Assembly: GCA_963573305.1 (NCBI GenBank) | Contig: OY754329.1 | Location: 146,951,266-147,015,265, forward strand | Origin: Pyrrhosoma nymphula | Taxonomy: Eukaryota; Arthropoda; Insecta; Odonata; Coenagrionidae | DNA: 64,000 bases | Direction of reading: 5' to 3' | Shown here: piece by piece, positions 1 through 11,639 of the stretch | Numbering within the stretch: position 1 is the stretch's first letter | Layout: each line of letters opens with the position of its first letter | Notes under the pieces: generated by a model | Database searches by the model: none | The model's input: the letters and a program-made list of their open reading frames with translations, nothing else | Told to the model about the DNA's origin: nothing | Program-made: the position numbers and the translations under genes

Positions 1-650
1 GCCACGGTTTAAATTCACTTAGCTGCACGTTCAAAGAAATTTCAGACTATTTATTTATTATCCTCCATGCCCACGGAATTTCTAGACTACTCGCTCCTTA
101 TTATTTTCGGCGCACAACTAGAAAGGCATAGGACATAGATTTCACTAAAACGGAAATATAAAGTGCGCATTATTTTTTTAATAACATCTCAATTAGTAGA
201 TTTATTTAATGGAGGAGCGTGCATTAATATGACGAAATTTAACTACTAATTATCTGTATGGCAACATTTGGTTGAAATATGAGAAGTATGAACCCAAAAC
301 ATCAGATAGTGAACGTTTAAATGACTAAATTCTTTCCAATTGAATACAGACGAGACATTATTAGAGGCAGTGTAAATTCGTTAGGAAATGTACAAAGGAA
401 ATAAGCTCAGACTTGAGGTTGTTAAGTCTTCTGGATACAAAGTCATATTGCATATCACCCGATGGACATTTACCCATGACATTTCTTTAAATTAGTGTAC
501 TTACCTATTTTCTTACACTTGGAATAATCAAATTTTGGCGTGCTAATCCTGTAATCTGAACCACTATGCAACGTAACACCGCCTGCCACTAGTGTTTGCG
601 GCCGGTTCTCAATGTAATTTGTTGCTGCGGATATGGGTACGTGTGAGTAT
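1..650. other. AT-rich non-coding DNA
   Basis: No reading frame, RNA gene or recognisable repeat is visible. Short A/T runs and scattered stop codons occur in all frames. Confidence 0.6.
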
Positions 651-1330
651 TGTTAATGCATGTAAGGTGGAAATTTTCCGGGGGGGCGTGGGACGAGTGC
701 AGAGCAGAAACGTGGATTGCCGAGGCATCCTAAACTGCGTGCCTCCCGTTCCGCTTCAGAGGGGGAAGGATGCGAAATTAGCTCAAGTTTTGTGACCGAT
801 GGAGCTGGCAAGATAGGGCGGGAGCAAGGGTGTGAAGGGGAAGGGAGAAGAGGAACCCTCCGTAGAAGGGTTAGGATTTTATGGGAGACGGGGAGGAGGG
901 GTGGGCAGGGAAAAAGGGTTTCGCAGAGGGTGGTGCGAGAGGGTTCTGGAGGACGCGAAGATTTGGATTTAACGGCCCCCTTATGCGCTCGTGGGCCTTT
1001 CGCGGGAGTGGAGTGGGAAGCAAAGTGATGAATGAGCAATTGTGACGCGCGAAAGGATAAGATCCTATTGGGTGACAAAGCATTAAGGGGCGAGCGCTTA
1101 GAGCGAGAGAGGGGATTGTGAGAAAGGCGACTCTTGTCGCGTATCCGCTGCGAGGCGGCGATACAGCCGCTCGCTCCGGCGCGACAGCCGCGAATAAACT
1201 TTGAATGGCGTTCATTGTGTGCGACTCGGAATTCTGATCCGAGGGTAAATTTTTTAAAGGCCGTTTTCCCCAAACTGCTAATGGAAACATGTGATGCAGG
1301 CGAAGCTACATTTACGGCTTAAGAGGATGA
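651..1330. other. CpG/purine-rich island
   Basis: Base composition changes abruptly from AT-rich to G/A-rich on the plus strand (about 820-960) and then to CpG-rich (about 1030-1200). Overlapping frames up to about 200 codons on both strands are low-complexity Ser/Pro/Arg or Gly/Arg translations, as expected from skewed DNA, and I do not call them genes. A perfect 6-bp inverted repeat, CTCGGA at 1225-1230 with TCCGAG at 1238-1243, lies in it. A promoter or enhancer role is possible but unproven. Confidence 0.45.
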
Positions 1331-3229
1331 TTAATCACCAAACTGGAAAATGAGGTAGATTTCCTGATGACCACCAAGACTGTAACTATGTATTTAAGAG
1401 ACATTTATGACTAATATGACCAGTCAATGTTATCGCAACAAAGGAGCACTTACTTGTGACACACGGTAAAAAAGATTATCACGGTTATGACTTAACCCTA
1501 CCCCAACAAAGCCATTTCCATCACGCATTAACTTATACATTCTCAGTTTTAGTAACTTTTTGGTCGCAAATCCATTAAAAAACCTTTTAACTTACATTGG
1601 CACTTAAAAGACTTCCGTGAGTCAAAGTTTTAGGCAAAACTGCTATCAAGAATTGAATTGCTAAAACCTTTCAAAAACTTGTATTTTGCGAATGCAGGCA
1701 ATTACGATATATCCTTGCGTTTATAATTATAACGTCCGAAGCCATTTTCAGGACGCGAACAAAAAATATTATTCAGGCATCGCACAGCCAAATGAATACA
1801 TCTTTGGCAGCATACTCAGGCATAGTTTTACACAAAGAACGCTGAAGAGATATGCATTTAAGGGTACATACCTCATTGGTGTTCCATCGATGTCTTTGTG
1901 TAGGAAAATGATCCGCCTTTGGTAGACTCTCCAGGTTTTCTGGGAGCTTGATTGGCTCGCCGTCTGGAAAAAAAGATTTGAATCATTATTATTCCAAGAA
2001 AATGTGCATGAAAGATGATGAAAAATATACGAAATTATGATTTTCAAAAATTAGAAAAATTTCGCTCTAAATAAGGAATACAATTCAGTTTAAATAACAT
2101 ACTAGGAATTTCAGCTGTAAGAACAACCATATTTTTCTATACTTCAAATGGCTGAAAGCCATTTATAAACATTTAAAGAACACGGTAAGAAGATGGGAAA
2201 CAATTTGCATTAAATTTAAACTTTCCCAAATCACCATCAGCCAAATCACAATCTATCCATTAAATGAGGCTTATTTACGGTAATAAAGGTAGGTATATCG
2301 TAATAAATGACTTTTTAGTATGATACGGACAATGACAACATAGAGCAGAAGATTTTAATATTGCAATACGGCCTATACATACGAGAAGCGCTTTCCGTAG
2401 CCCCTAAAATATTATGGCTTGATCAATGAGTAGTTTTCCACATAGGGTAACCCATTCCGGATGGGATGATTTTAGGCCACTAAAAAAAAGTATACGCAGA
2501 GTATCGTCCTCACTGATATGGCTACATAGTCACACAGACTACTTTGAGGCGGCAAATCAAGAGGCGGTGACATAATATAACAACTGCACACCGAAATGAC
2601 AAGTTTCTAAATTGTTCTTCGGAAGATGACAGAATGAGTTACATCATAATAAAAATTAATCCTGTCAATAAGGCCGCAGTTGGGATGCCTGACATTATTG
2701 CACATAGTAACGAGTAAATCAAAAGGAATAAATGAAAATAAGGAAGAGAACGAATATACCACGGGTATAGCAAGGTAAAAAGAAGATCTTCAACTCATGA
2801 GACAGTACTAATGCACGCACTTCATTTTCAATCATAAGATCTGTAAGGTTTTCTGCAAGCAGGATAGAAAAAGATACAAATTTAAAAAAACCTCGTCTTC
2901 AGCAATAATATATGTTACCTATATATGTAGGCATGTCTTAGGAAAAATTCCAAAATCATGTTAAAAATAGAACGACATTGGACTTATTTATGAATTAGTG
3001 ACGATAGCAATGGCTGTTCACAGTGAACTAAACAAAAGCGTAAAAGCACCTCCGGCAATTATTGCTGAAGAACCTGAGATGTTCTAGCATTTGCTCAACG
3101 TCTGATTAATCCTCTACCAACTCAATTCTAAATGTGACATCCATTTTCTTCACACCTACAAAGATTTCAATCTTCATGCATTTTGAAAGAGCTAAGTACA
3201 GCATGATAACCGATTATAGATTCCAATTG
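1331..3229. other. AT-rich non-coding DNA
   Basis: Nothing recognised in this 1.9 kb. Open frames are short and of ordinary AT-rich composition, and no terminal repeats or tRNA boxes were found. Confidence 0.55.
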
Positions 3230-3760
3230 GACTACGGGTTAAAAAACAACAACGTAAACTGTGGGCGGATACGGAGGGATGAGAAAGACAATTGGTCGCA
3301 GACAGAAAACTCCCTTTCTGTGTTCGGTCATGAATGCGGGATCGCCTGGAGGGTGTGAGGAACCGAGCAAGTTGTCCAACTTCTGGACAGAGACGCCTGT
3401 GGATAAACGCTCGCCGTGGCCGATGAATTATGGATCCCGCGCGGGAAAATACGCGGAGACTTCGAAGGGGACCTCTCCATTTGTCATCAAAAATTCATCC
3501 TGTCGGCCACTTAAAGGAGAAGCGACGGACAAGTCAAACGTCTGCCGCCGTCGAAACGTGTCGCCTCAGGACTGCTGTAATGGTATTCACAAACTTGTCA
3601 GGAAATCTAGGAGAAATTATAGTTAACCCAACGGGATTGAATTCCACTCCATACATCGAATATCCTCCACCACCACCACAATTTAGCGCCTCGCCCAGAC
3701 GACAGGCACTGGCGAATTTTTGGCTCCCAACAAAGAAGCGATAAAATGTTGTAAGTCTCT
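3230..3760. other. moderately GC-rich non-coding segment
   Basis: CpG dinucleotides are more frequent than in the flanks. Three overlapping frames of 74-121 codons exist but resemble nothing known and carry no domain signature. It is a candidate conserved non-coding segment only. Confidence 0.3.
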
Positions 3761-3982
3761 TCATTGGAGGAAAATATTTTTCCACAACTTGAATAAAGAC
3801 TTTCCCTAGCGTACTAAAAAGTGAAGAAATCTTTCTATAGGCCACTCACACCCAGTGAATCCCTTGATAACTGTAAATTCCTCGCTCCAAAGCGATAGTC
3901 TAACGATGTATTTCATACCGATGACAATGAGCAATTGAAGAGCAAGATGAGATGAGAAATTTTAGTTAAAAGTCTTAGTCAA
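3761..3982. other. non-coding DNA
   Basis: No feature recognised. Confidence 0.5.
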
Positions 3983-4110
3983 GTATGTAGAAATTGTCAC
4001 AAGAAGAAATAAAGCTGGACTGGGAATATAACCACAGACCTTTGGCTTGACTTAGTCCGTGGTTCGATTCTCGGTCCAGGCCGATTTTATTTCGTGACAA
4101 TTTATACATA
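3983..4110. repeat. foldback element with a tRNA-like B box in each arm
   Basis: The arms 3983-4041 and 4052-4110 are imperfect reverse complements. Both contain AAATTGTCAC, GAAATAAA and a tRNA-like 3' half. Read in each direction, an arm gives GTCCGTGGTTCGATTCTCGG or a decayed version of it. The box GGTTCGATTC (right arm, plus strand) matches the RNA polymerase III B-box consensus. This looks like two tRNA-derived SINE tails joined head to head, or a MITE that picked up such a tail. No clear target duplication was seen. Confidence 0.55.
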
Positions 4111-4629
4111 TTTAATCGCCGTATCTTCGGCAGTTGTGAATTTCAACAGTCTTAACGAAGGATAGTGAACCGACAGAAGTTGCTATCAGGTTTAACGAGC
4201 TTGTAATAGCACCAGAATATATAAAACGTTGCATTTGCTTTAGCGAAACTTTGGTATTTAGCGCCAAAGCACAATGCCATTAGAAGCCTCACATGGAGGC
4301 AATGATTTCCTGACGATCAGATGGACGTAATACCAAGCGGAAATAAATTGAAGCAATATGTGTCGCTTCCAAGCGGCGGTCTATCGGCGGGCTATCAAAG
4401 GTTTTTCTTCCTACCGACGATTATGCCTACAAATGCCGTTAAATATGACATATATCAAATATAAATATAAATTATGTTGAAAATGATAGAATAACGATAT
4501 TCGCCAATAAGTCATAAAGAAAGATGAGGAACCGATAGATTTAACCATCTGCTCAACATTTCGGGGCTCGAATAGACACACTTGTATATTATTCCCGAGT
4601 AGGATCTTCTGTTTCAGAAAGGATCTAGT
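4111..4629. other. non-coding DNA
   Basis: No feature recognised. It holds AT-rich stretches such as 4440-4500. Confidence 0.5.
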
Positions 4630-4720
4630 ACGTGTGGTGGCTTCAGCATTGGCTTCCCATACCGAGGGTTAGGGTAGGAATCTCGGATTTTTCAGTGGAA
4701 TAGCGATACCTACATGGGTA
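4630..4720 (+). repeat. degenerate tRNA-derived SINE remnant
   Basis: The stretch GAGGGTTAGGGTAGGAATCT (4664-4683), followed by CGG, retains the shape of a tRNA T-arm (consensus GGGTTCGAATCTCGG). Upstream, GCATTGGCTTCCCATACCGA folds like an anticodon arm (TTGG/CCGA), and TGTGGTGGC resembles a damaged A box. Downstream GATTTTTCAGTGGAATAGCG resembles the body of the remnant at 40505-40635, suggesting one SINE family. The A box is too eroded for transcription to be likely. Confidence 0.5.
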
Positions 4721-4768
4721 ATATGTGGAGGGCATTCTAATTACTTCTACTAATCTACTTCGCCCGTG

Positions 4769-4794
4769 CGACGGATAGTTTCGACGGATAGTTT
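4769..4794. repeat. two tandem copies of a 13-bp unit
   Basis: CGACGGATAGTTT occurs twice in a row without mismatch. It lies between two SINE remnants and may be a duplication slip or an old insertion footprint. Confidence 0.8.
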
Positions 4795-4810
4795 CACACT
4801 TCCTACATTC

Positions 4811-4940
4811 TAGTTGGCATCCATGTCGACGGGTTTAAGTCCTGGCTAGCTAATCCAGAGGTCGCGGGTGGGAGTCCAACTGGATTTATCACCACCCAGG
4901 ACATGGAAGTCTGTGAATTGTAATTTAAGAGTTAATTTAA
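4811..4940 (+). repeat. tRNA-derived SINE remnant
   Basis: CTGGCTAGCTAATCCAGAGG reads like an anticodon arm (CTGG...CCAG). It is followed by TCGCGGGTGGGAGTCC, a mutated T-arm with B box (consensus GTCGCGGGTTCGAGTCC). An AT-rich tail (GTGAATTGTAATTTAAGAG) follows. The two neighbouring tRNA-like pieces at 3983-4110 and 4630-4720 make this an insertion cluster. No duplication was identified. Confidence 0.5.
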
Positions 4941-5189
4941 AAAAAAGACTATGACGACCTGAATTTAATCGAAAAATAAAGACAACATTACTATTGTCAT
5001 TTATTATTTCTTAGCTCATCCTTCTCTTACCTTCCTATACCTTCACACCCACCTATTCTTAATATAGTTGATGACCTGAGTTGTCGCCTCCCCAAATAAG
5101 CAACCAAGATAATTTAATATTCTTCTACTTAATTCATAATTACAAATAAAAGCAAATATATCACGTAAATCACGCACGGTTTGCTTTCA
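4941..5189. other. AT-rich non-coding DNA
   Basis: Nothing recognised. Confidence 0.5.
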
Positions 5190-6000
5190 ACGAGTTAAGA
5201 GAATAACGCGGCTACTTCTGTGAACGCAAACAAGAATGAAAGGGAGGGGGCAAAGGGAGGATGGGAAGCATAGAGGATGAGTGGGATCATTCAGTCGAAC
5301 TATTCATCAGATTGATAAATGAATTCGATTCAAACTAAAGGGACGCGCGGCGTTTTAAATCGCCTGAGTAATATATCATTTCCGTTGAAAATTGATGCAC
5401 ACGGAAAACCGGCAAAATACACAAGAGAGTGGAAAGAGAAGTGGTTTCGATGAGTTATTCATGAGATGAGCCGAAATGCCTCTTGATTCCGCCTCATCTG
5501 TAAAACATTTTGCTTTGATGGGGACGATTGCGATTGGTGGTGGTGGCGTAGTTGCTGCTCCAAGTCTCCCATCCCCTCCACCCTCCGGAGCAAATCCACT
5601 TCGCTATTCGAATTACCAGCCTCAATTACGGCCGAAGCTGGCCCCTAAAATTTTGCTAGAGGGATATTCCCTATTAAGAGGCAAAAAGGCACGCGGCCCA
5701 CGCTGCTCGCCGACGAAGCGCGGGAATGGCGTGCTTTAACGTCCGTGAGTGAATTACCACGGTTTCCGCGGACGCGAATTGCCGCGGGTACTAATGCACG
5801 GCCTCCTGCAGCGCATAAGCCTAAACAAAATTCGACCCTCACGTCCGGATGGAAGAGAACAACGACCCTGTTAATCGGAAGGCCGAAAAACGACGAATAA
5901 AACGGAATGAAAGATTGCTTGGAGAGATACTGAAACGTAGTAACAGGTTAAATGGGAAGGATGACATTCGGTGAACTACTAACGAAAATCAGGGCGCGTG
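5190..6000. other. GC/CpG-rich island
   Basis: CpG density rises here, most clearly at 5690-5850, where two CCGCGG sites sit about 16 bp apart in dense CpG. The 87-codon plus frame and 65-codon minus frame have no recognisable homology. It is a candidate regulatory island. Confidence 0.35.
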
Positions 6001-6783
6001 CATTTTGGCATTCAAGTATTAGTTAGGTTAACTTGCGACTGGGAGGAAATATTTTTGTGCTTTATTGCATGCTCGCAGAAATATTTCAGTAAGAACGACT
6101 GATTGCATACCACATCTCGGAAGTAAAATGCATGCATGAAGAAAATATTTCTCTCACTAAATTGTAAGTTTCAGTTCAGATACAAGACAGGTATGGATTT
6201 TTAATAGATTATCAGTAATTAGCTATTTTTATTAGAATGAGCGAAGTTTAATGTTAGTAAGAAAAACTAAGGCGCAAACTACCTTTAAAAAAAAAGATAA
6301 TCTGAAAGAGGAATGGAGGTTTTCAAGGCACGCCAGTATCACGGCACCTGATCAAAAGTAATATCATCAACCATCGAGAGTGAGCTTAGTTTCGCCCACT
6401 ATTTACCTACGGGCTTTGATGTACAACAGATTTTAGACACGCATACTCGACCCAACAGCAAATCCACGAAAAAAGTTAAAGAAATTCTCCCGAAAGGAGC
6501 TGTAGGCAAACCTAGCATGACGTTGAGACAACGGGTTCCACTTTCACTTTTTCAATGATTCTAATTATGTTGATTGAATATATTTATGTACTTCATGCGC
6601 TAGGAATCATGTTTTTCTAAACTATTTACTTTTTTACAGCATTTAAGATATTTATTTCCAAACTTTTGCCCACTAAGAGCATCCCATTCCAAAATATCAC
6701 GTAAAATGCAACCTAAAGAAAAAGTACTAAAAAATTTGAACATTCAAGGTCACACATGTCCGTAATTACACCATCGTTACGAC
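6001..6783. other. AT-rich non-coding DNA
   Basis: No gene or repeat recognised up to the TAA preceding the inverted-repeat element. Confidence 0.5.
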
Positions 6784-7560
6784 TAATGCCTGTTGCTCAC
6801 GGTAAAATTTTCCAAAAAACAGTTTTATAAAATTTTTTATTGAAAGTTTTATGAATCCTACGTAAAACGTACTAGCTTGCTCACGGTAAAACTCAAGAAC
6901 CTTATAAGAGGACGTTTATCTCCTACTTCGATCGTGTTATCAACGGCCGCGAAAGAAATCAAGTTCCAACTTCGGCCGCTAGAGAGGCTGGAACCGCGTG
7001 GGAGGCCAAGCATTTATAATCTTAAAATGATTGTGTTAAATGGCTGTTGCGGGGCGATTTTGAGTGGAAGGAGGGAAAAAACTGTGTAGGAGAGGTGTGT
7101 ATATGCTAGAGAAGCAACTGCTCGATCGCTGCGCCACGTACAGTGGATAAGAGGAAAGGGCATTTTTTCACAAGATGGCGGAGAGGAAAAATCGCACTTC
7201 TCAGGTTTGAAAGTTTCCCATTTCTAAAGTAGTTGATGCATTGTTGTGTTGAAAGTGTTAAACAAATTTGTAAAGTTTGCGTAATAAGTGAAGTGAATTT
7301 GGTTCCGATATCTCTGTTTAAAGTGGGTGAAAATCGCGAAAACAAGTGCGAGACGAAAGCTCACCTTCGCGATGAGCGGAACATCTCATTGGTTGTTGCA
7401 TAAAACGGTTTTATGGACATAGAACCTGTCCTATTCCGTAAAACGTTTTATAAAACTCGGTTTTATAAAACGGTTTTATCGTTAGAAAGCTCATTTTTAT
7501 AAAATTAGTCGGTTTTATCAAACGTTTTACCGAAAATTTTACCGTGAGTAACAGGCATAA
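6784..7560. mobile_element. non-autonomous DNA transposon with TIRs and TAA target duplication
   Basis: The element runs 6787-7557 and is flanked by TAA on both sides (6784-6786 and 7558-7560). The left end reads TGCCTGTTGCTCACGGTAAA followed by ATTTTC, and the reverse complement of the right end is identical over those 26 bases except for one G/A difference. Inside both ends are repeated subterminal motifs of the types GGTAAAA and GTTTTATAAAAC, dense at 7400-7550, with another GCTCACGGTAAAACT near 6879-6893. A 3-bp TAA duplication fits the TWA preference of PIF/Harbinger elements, but no transposase is present to confirm this. The less AT-rich centre (6900-7380) may be host-derived. Confidence 0.7.
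7175..7204 (+). other. ATG-containing exon-like segment inside the TIR element
   Basis: The sequence CAAGATGGCGGAGAGG supplies a start codon in good eukaryotic context and opens ten codons (MAERKNRTSQ). These end in CAG|GTTTGA, a usable splice-donor shape at 7204/7205. Without splicing the frame stops at once (TGA). This is what a captured host first exon, or a remnant of the element's own first exon, would look like. Chance cannot be excluded for so short a segment. Confidence 0.25.
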
Positions 7561-9459
7561 TAAGGAAATTTGAAGACTCTCTACAGGAGAACGGTGGCGC
7601 TCATATGGACGGGTCGAATGATTCATTGCGAGTTACCAGAAAGCCTTACCTACGTTCTGTAATGAAACAGAGTAGGATAAACCCACTAGATGCATACTGG
7701 GGCACGTCAGCTTTTTGAAGACAATTGTGAAATGCAAGGCGGACGGGATGACGACGAGAAGACGGGTAAAGGAAAAGATAGAAATATGAACACACGAAAA
7801 ATATGATGGAGGACGCGAAAACGAAGGTGGCAGAGGACGTCAGAAGATGCCAGCAGTCGGAAGAATTGATTGAAGAGCTTTACCAATACCATTCCTTACC
7901 ATTCAATTATTGAGAGCCATAGAAAAATTTGATGAAATTACTGTTTCTGCTCGGAAGTATATTAAATGCATAAAATAACTGCACTAATAAATAAAGGCAC
8001 TTTAAAAATGTAACCATGTAATCGAAATTGTGCCAATATTTCTTTACTGACTAATCAAGATGATTTTACGGCTTCTATAGTCCTCAAATTGCTCATATGA
8101 GATCCGATGACACAAAGAAGCCTATCCAAACTTTCAACCATACAAAGGTAACTGATTACATAAGTAAGTAAATTTCACGCATAATTAAAACACGGACACA
8201 AGTGACCAGCTTTTCCTGGACGAAGCCATTTAGTTACGATTTATAAGTCTTAGGGAATAGCTCAGTAGAAAAAAACAAGAGGCTATACTGAAAAAGGAAA
8301 TGTACCGGATATATATAAAAAGTTACAATAGAATCTTAATACTATGCTTTGTTTTTTACTATGGCAATTATGCTACATAACAATTTTTTTTTCAAAGCGA
8401 ACATTTTCAAATACATGCAGAAGAATAAAAGGTACACAAAATTCCTTTTGCATAAAAAATAAGCTCCACAAATAATACCTAACGAATATTGGCATTTACT
8501 AGGAAATGGGATATTCCTAGTTCAAATCTGTGCCTTACTCCTTGGGCAACCTTTATGAAATGAAAGCAGCAGGGTTTACGAAATGACGTGAGATTGACAG
8601 GAACTAAATATGGCCTCGGATACGAAATGCGTGAATGTCACATCCCCTCGGCTTTGGTTGTACGTAATCCCTGATTGACTCCATCCCACGCATTGATCGC
8701 TATTAGAACTGTTGCTTGGAGAGAATTCTGTTTATATTAGACGATCCCAGAATTAGAGTTATTCAAAACCTTCTCTTATTTTTTCTTTTGCCCCCTCCGA
8801 TAGCTGTATAAAATCGTAGGGAAAGTGAAATGGATAAAAGGAGGATAGTACAGGATAAAGGTTTTCACCTAGAGAAGTTAGGAAAGTAATTCCTAATTGG
8901 TGACTGGGGGGCTAAAACTCATTAAAACTAAAAAAAAACATGAAATACATGCCTCTCTTATCCTAGAGATCATTATTTAGGAAGAGAAATGAAAAAACGA
9001 TACTAACACAATTTCATCATTGTTAAGCAATTCAGATATATATTCAGATATTATTCAGCTGACAGACCTTCGGTTTCATTAAGCCTCAAATATGATAATT
9101 ATGAACTTACATAATACAGGATGAATAAGAGCTAGTGACCGAAAGAAAATAATTAGCAAAAATAAAGTCCCAAACCACAGTATCCTGATTGTTCCACAAA
9201 ATATTTCCTAGGATGGAAATATTTCACCAGGAGGCAAAATTATTCTGCCTAGGATTTAATTTTATAAGTTCAAACGACTTATCAGCTGCCCGACGTGACC
9301 CATCTGCACTTCAGCCCACGATTCCCGTTTCATTTGCATTTTAACCTCACCGGAGAGAAATAAAAACTTGGAACTTGGTAGAGAACCTTCATGGAAAGTA
9401 TAGGAGGCTCAAGTTCTGACATTTACCAGAACATGAAATAACTTGCAGCCGAAGTCCAT
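7561..9459. other. AT-rich non-coding DNA
   Basis: About 1.9 kb with no recognised gene, tRNA box or terminal repeat. The frames at 7411-7626 and 7707-7892 on the minus strand are short and unremarkable. Confidence 0.55.
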
Positions 9460-10480
9460 TACTGGACGGTGAAGGAGAAGAGTAGAGAAGTCGGAGAAAA
9501 AGAAAGCGGTAAAAGGCGTGCAGATGAAGCTAGAGAGATGAGAATGGAAAGCTGACGAGGTCCAGGAATGCCTTCCGAAAATTCCCGGCCTATAATAGCG
9601 AGGAGGAGAAGGGAACGCATAAAGCGTGGCGCGGTGGTTGGAGGGAAAGAGGAGGAGCGATACATTGTGGGAACGATTCCTTTTGGCCCCCGCGAGCAAA
9701 GGACACTTTCATTCGCCGTCCCTCCCAATTTCTCTCACGCCTCCCCCTCAATCTTAATAGGTAGAGAAGAGGGTCAGAGAGGGAGGAGGGAGAGGGGAGG
9801 AAGAGGGAGGGAAGGCGTGAGGTTGTGTCGACGCGACCCGCTGGGTGAGCGGACGCGTTTGGTGGGAAAACGAGGGTTCTTCGGGGGAGGAGGCGGCACG
9901 GGTGGGCGGAGGGAGGGGGCGGATCCTAACGTGGAAGAATGAGACGACTACGGGGGCGGAGGCAAGGCAAGGGGGCCGGCGGACACCGAACCCATTTTTG
10001 TCAGGGGCGACCGGGAGAAAGTGGGCGGGGAATCTATTATGGTCCGGGGGAGGCGGGCGTTTTTTTAAACGAGCCAAAGGAGGTGCAACGGCTGAGGAAG
10101 GAAGGAAGGAACGGCGGGCGGCGGGAGAGTGAGCGGGGTTTATATGGCTTTCTGAGTGGGAATGGGCACTGCAATGGCTCGGGGGGTTCTTCGTAATGGT
10201 CAGAGGAACACAGCGGTGGCCCTTCTTGAATGCAAATGGCCCTTGCGGTCGCCCGGGGGCGGGGCGAGCGGGAGGAGGGGAGCCGCGGGTGGCGAGGCCG
10301 AGGGAAAAAGACGAGCATAAGGAGTTTTGGAAAGGGAGGTATGGGGCCGGAGGGCGCGGAGTGGGGCGGAGGGACGGAAGGATGGGGGAGGAGGAGAGGA
10401 GGAAACGAGGCTTCGAAACCAAAAGCGGGAAAGGATCGCGAGGCGGCGCCACCCGTCGAGGAGTCAGCGCCCCTTACCCT
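9460..10480. other. strongly purine-skewed GC-rich island
   Basis: Long G/A-rich runs lie on the plus strand (about 9760-9960 and 10080-10420), with GGAAGGAAGGAAGG-type stretches at 10095-10115 and CpG in between. Long overlapping frames in five or six registers (up to 232 codons on the minus strand) translate to Pro/Ser/Arg- or Gly/Arg-rich strings without domains, so they are by-products of composition. Such tracts can form triplex DNA. A promoter island is possible. Confidence 0.5.
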
Positions 10481-10729
10481 CATTTTCCACAACCCTTTCT
10501 TTCCCTCATTCTTATTCCCCTAATTTCCCTCACCCCTCACTCTCGCCCTTCGATCCACGAGGAAGATGACTAAGATTACTTGAAACATTTGCACGACAAA
10601 GATAATTCTACTGGAAAATTAGGACCACGAGATTGTCCGGGTGACAGGGAGAGAGACAGTTGCACTAACCCCACACCACATCTCTAAAGCTGACATACCT
10701 TATTGTGTATTCAACCAGGTGAATGGTAA

Positions 10730-11310
10730 TGTTTTGGACTCTCCTCACCCTAATTTCCCTATTTCTGTGACATCCTTTGGCCCTCCTGCACATTACTCAC
10801 TCGCCATCAGGCCTCTCTTTACGTTTCTCATACCCTCAGCCTCTCCATATATTTTCCAACATTCCTATCTTCTTCCTTCCTATTCCACGCTTTCCTAGCT
10901 ATTTCCCCTCAGTCACTCTTTTCTCCGAGCCCACACCTCTCAATATGTCCTCTAACAATTTTTTCTTTCTTCTCCGAGTCTTCCTCACCACCATCCTATC
11001 CCCTGCCACCATATCCAACACTTTCTCGCTCGTCTTCCTCACTACTCATATTACCCTCTTAATTCTTCTTTAATCCACATCTCAAATGCCAACAGACCAT
11101 GCACATCCTCTTTCCTCAAAGACCAAGTTTCCAATCAATATAGTGCCATGCTCCATACTACAGTTTTCATTAATCTTTTATTTACATCTCTCCTCAATCC
11201 TCCTCATCAATTCCATTTTCTTCAAAAATGCTTCTATGGCTAAAGAAATTCTACCTCTGATGTCTTTGCCATTAGATAAAGACATTTTCTCCCAAAATAC
11301 TACCTAAGCG
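10730..11310 (-). pseudogene. decayed RTE-like non-LTR reverse transcriptase, C-terminal part
   Basis: The minus strand translates, with frame changes and stops, into the C-terminal part of an RTE-type LINE polyprotein. In order it reads DIRGRISLAIEAFLKK, then NKRLMKTVVWSMALY, a stop, LETWSLRKEDV and LLAFEMWI. Further on come KVLDMVAGDRM, KLLEDILRGVG and IGRKKIGMLENIWRG. These match the family pattern of KR.VK..VWSVALYG.ETWTLRKED...LEAFEMW followed by LGHILRG and GRKRIGML. At least two stops and several frameshifts make it inactive. The catalytic YADD region would lie upstream, beyond about 11310, and was not found, so the copy is truncated. The pyrimidine-rich plus-strand frames across it are shadows. 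Confidence 0.8.
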
Positions 11311-11639
11311 TTGAAAAAAGAGAGAACACCGCCGAGCAGGGGTTATTGTGTAGCTCGAAACCTCGTACGGAAATAGTGGAATATGAGTGGATTCTACATA
11401 ACAGCACGGTTCGGACACTATGTTGGACTGTGCCGTAGTTTAGGTACTATATACAAGAAATGATCAAATCAAACGTTGAATGCTAACCCCCAGAGAGATC
11501 TAAGAAGTCCATCTTCCCTCGCAGAATGAATTAATACAAAAACAGAGCTAGAACTTATTCGGTCATATGTCTCACTCACATGTCTCACTTTCCGTCCATT
11601 CCCTCGTCCAATTACATCTCCATACTACCTCACTTCTTC
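11311..11639. other. non-coding DNA upstream of the LINE remnant
   Basis: This is where the N-terminal part of the minus-strand LINE would lie. I could not follow its reading frame here. Confidence 0.4.

Noticed and set aside
653..1290. Minus-strand frames of 206 and 139 codons
   Set aside because: They overlap each other and plus-strand frames in a skewed GC island, translate to Ser/Pro/Arg-rich strings and show no domain.
9754..10573. Several frames of 85-232 codons on both strands
   Set aside because: Open frames exist in nearly every register because purine-rich DNA lacks stop codons on one strand. None is protein-like.
10641..11307. Plus-strand frames of 73-98 codons
   Set aside because: They are shadows of the minus-strand RTE-like reverse transcriptase relic.
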